Shown here piece after piece: positions 4,713 through 5,458 of a stretch of DNA of 5,458 bases. Location of the stretch: assembly GCA_020832725.1 (NCBI GenBank), contig JAFIEC010000021.1, positions 1 through 5,458 of the forward strand, given 5' to 3'. The notes under the pieces are model-generated. The model did not search any database, had not been told where the DNA came from, and was given only the letters and a program-made list of their open reading frames with translations. Numbering within the stretch: position 1 is the first letter of the stretch; every line of letters begins with the position of its first letter. A program made the translations under genes and the position numbers. Origin of the DNA: Paracoccaceae bacterium (GTDB lineage Bacteria; Pseudomonadota; Alphaproteobacteria; Rhodobacterales; Rhodobacteraceae).

Positions 4713-5458
4713 ATGACCAGAATGTCCAGCTTGGCAGACAAGCACGCGATCGAGAGTGCGATGCCTTGGGATCAGCGTGTCGCCGAAAAGACCCTGCACG
4801 CGTTTCTGTCAGCCACCGCGACGTCTTTTCCCGACCGGCCTGCGGTGTCGTTCCAGCTGCTTTCGGGGCCTCGGGACAAGGCGGAGACCTATACCTGGGC
4901 CGAGCTTCTGGGCCGGGTGAACCAGACCGCCAACATGTTCCGGGCGCTGGGTGTCGGCGAAAAGGATGTCGTCGCCTATCTGCTGCCGAATGCCAGCGAG
5001 ACGGTGTTTGCCCTTCTGGGCGGTGCGATCGCCGGGGTCGTCAACCCGATCAACCCGCTGCTGGAGCCCGAGCAGATCGCGTCGATCCTGCGCGAGACAG
5101 GCGCGCGGGTGCTGGTGACCCTGCGCGCCTTTCCAAGGACCGACGTGGCCCGGAAGGCCGCCGCCGCCGTGGCGCTTGCACCTGGTGTCGAGACGGTGCT
5201 GGAAGTGGACCTGCTGCATTACCTGACGCCGCCCAGGTCGTGGATCGTTCCGTTCATGCGGCCAGGCAGCACGCGGTCCCATTCCGCCCGGGTCCTCGAT
5301 TTCCGCAGTGAGATGGCCCGCCACCCCGCCGACCGTCTGACGTTTCCCGATGCCCGGGAGGACCGGGTCGCGGCGTGCTTTCACACCGGCGGCACCACGG
5401 GCATGCCCAAGGTGGTGCGGCACCGCTATTCGGGCATGATCTACAACGGATGGGTGGC
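4713..5458 (+). CDS. AMP-forming acyl-CoA synthetase (AMP-binding family), N-terminal part
   Basis: Enzymes of this family adenylate a carboxylic acid with ATP and transfer the acyl group to CoA. Only the first 248 codons are visible and the frame continues past the window edge; relatives are roughly 600 or more residues. The start at 4713 is supported by GGGGGGAG at 4701-4708, four bases upstream; the ATG at 4722 is too far from it. Landmarks are the TYTWAEL segment (59-65), NPINP (111-115), and the ATP-phosphate loop HTGGTTGMPK (224-233), a Gly variant of the common TSGTTGxPKG with V234 replacing the last Gly. This FHTGGTTGMPK form and the MARHPADRL segment (201-209) recall the PRK07529/FACL-like subgroup. 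The substrate is unknown, and the C-terminal catalytic lysine lies outside the window. It may be cotranscribed with the ABC gene 119 bp upstream. Confidence 0.92.
   Translation, partial: MTRMSSLADKHAIESAMPWDQRVAEKTLHAFLSATATSFPDRPAVSFQLLSGPRDKAETYTWAELLGRVNQTANMFRALGVGEKDVVAYLLPNASETVFALLGGAIAGVVNPINPLLEPEQIASILRETGARVLVTLRAFPRTDVARKAAAAVALAPGVETVLEVDLLHYLTPPRSWIVPFMRPGSTRSHSARVLDFRSEMARHPADRLTFPDAREDRVAACFHTGGTTGMPKVVRHRYSGMIYNGWV

Noticed and set aside
4809..5423. A 204-codon minus-strand frame opposite the acyl-CoA synthetase
   Set aside because: It is antisense to a frame with clear AMP-binding motifs and has a typical low-complexity shadow composition.

Overview
The window looks like an ordinary stretch of a GC-rich alphaproteobacterial chromosome, most likely Rhodobacteraceae/Paracoccaceae. 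That assignment rests on strong G/C third positions, the protein flavour, a class 2 (quinone-linked) PyrD behind a small DUF952 gene, and a PRK07529-like acyl-CoA synthetase. It is an inference; no phylogenetic marker was tested. I see no transposase, integrase, phage gene or CRISPR array.

Layout from left to right. Positions 1-52 may hold the first codons of a minus-strand gene that leaves the window. Positions 53-339 contain no convincing gene but are dense in perfect GC-rich inverted repeats. Several of these are mutually exclusive, and there is a short match to the 3' half of a glycine-riboswitch aptamer. Positions 340-1733 (minus) hold a two-gene operon, DUF952 protein then pyrD, with an ATGA overlap. 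Positions 1734-1880 are a divergent intergenic region with a dyad. Positions 1881-2576 (plus) encode an SRAP-domain (YedK/HMCES-type) abasic-site DNA-protein crosslinking protein. Positions 2611-2684 are tRNA-Gly(UCC), with a good sigma70-type promoter that overlaps the SRAP stop codon. Positions 2797-4593 (plus) encode a complete ABCB-type half-transporter. From 4713 to the window end (plus) runs the first ~40% of an AMP-forming acyl-CoA synthetase, open across the right edge.

The genes do not form one system. PyrD performs the membrane-linked step of de novo pyrimidine synthesis and is probably translationally coupled to the DUF952 protein. SRAP shields abasic sites in single-stranded DNA. 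The tRNA, the exporter and the acyl-CoA synthetase look like independent or loosely linked housekeeping units, each separated by 34-119 bp. I did not find a clearly new multi-gene system. The least explained part is the structured 62-252 segment.
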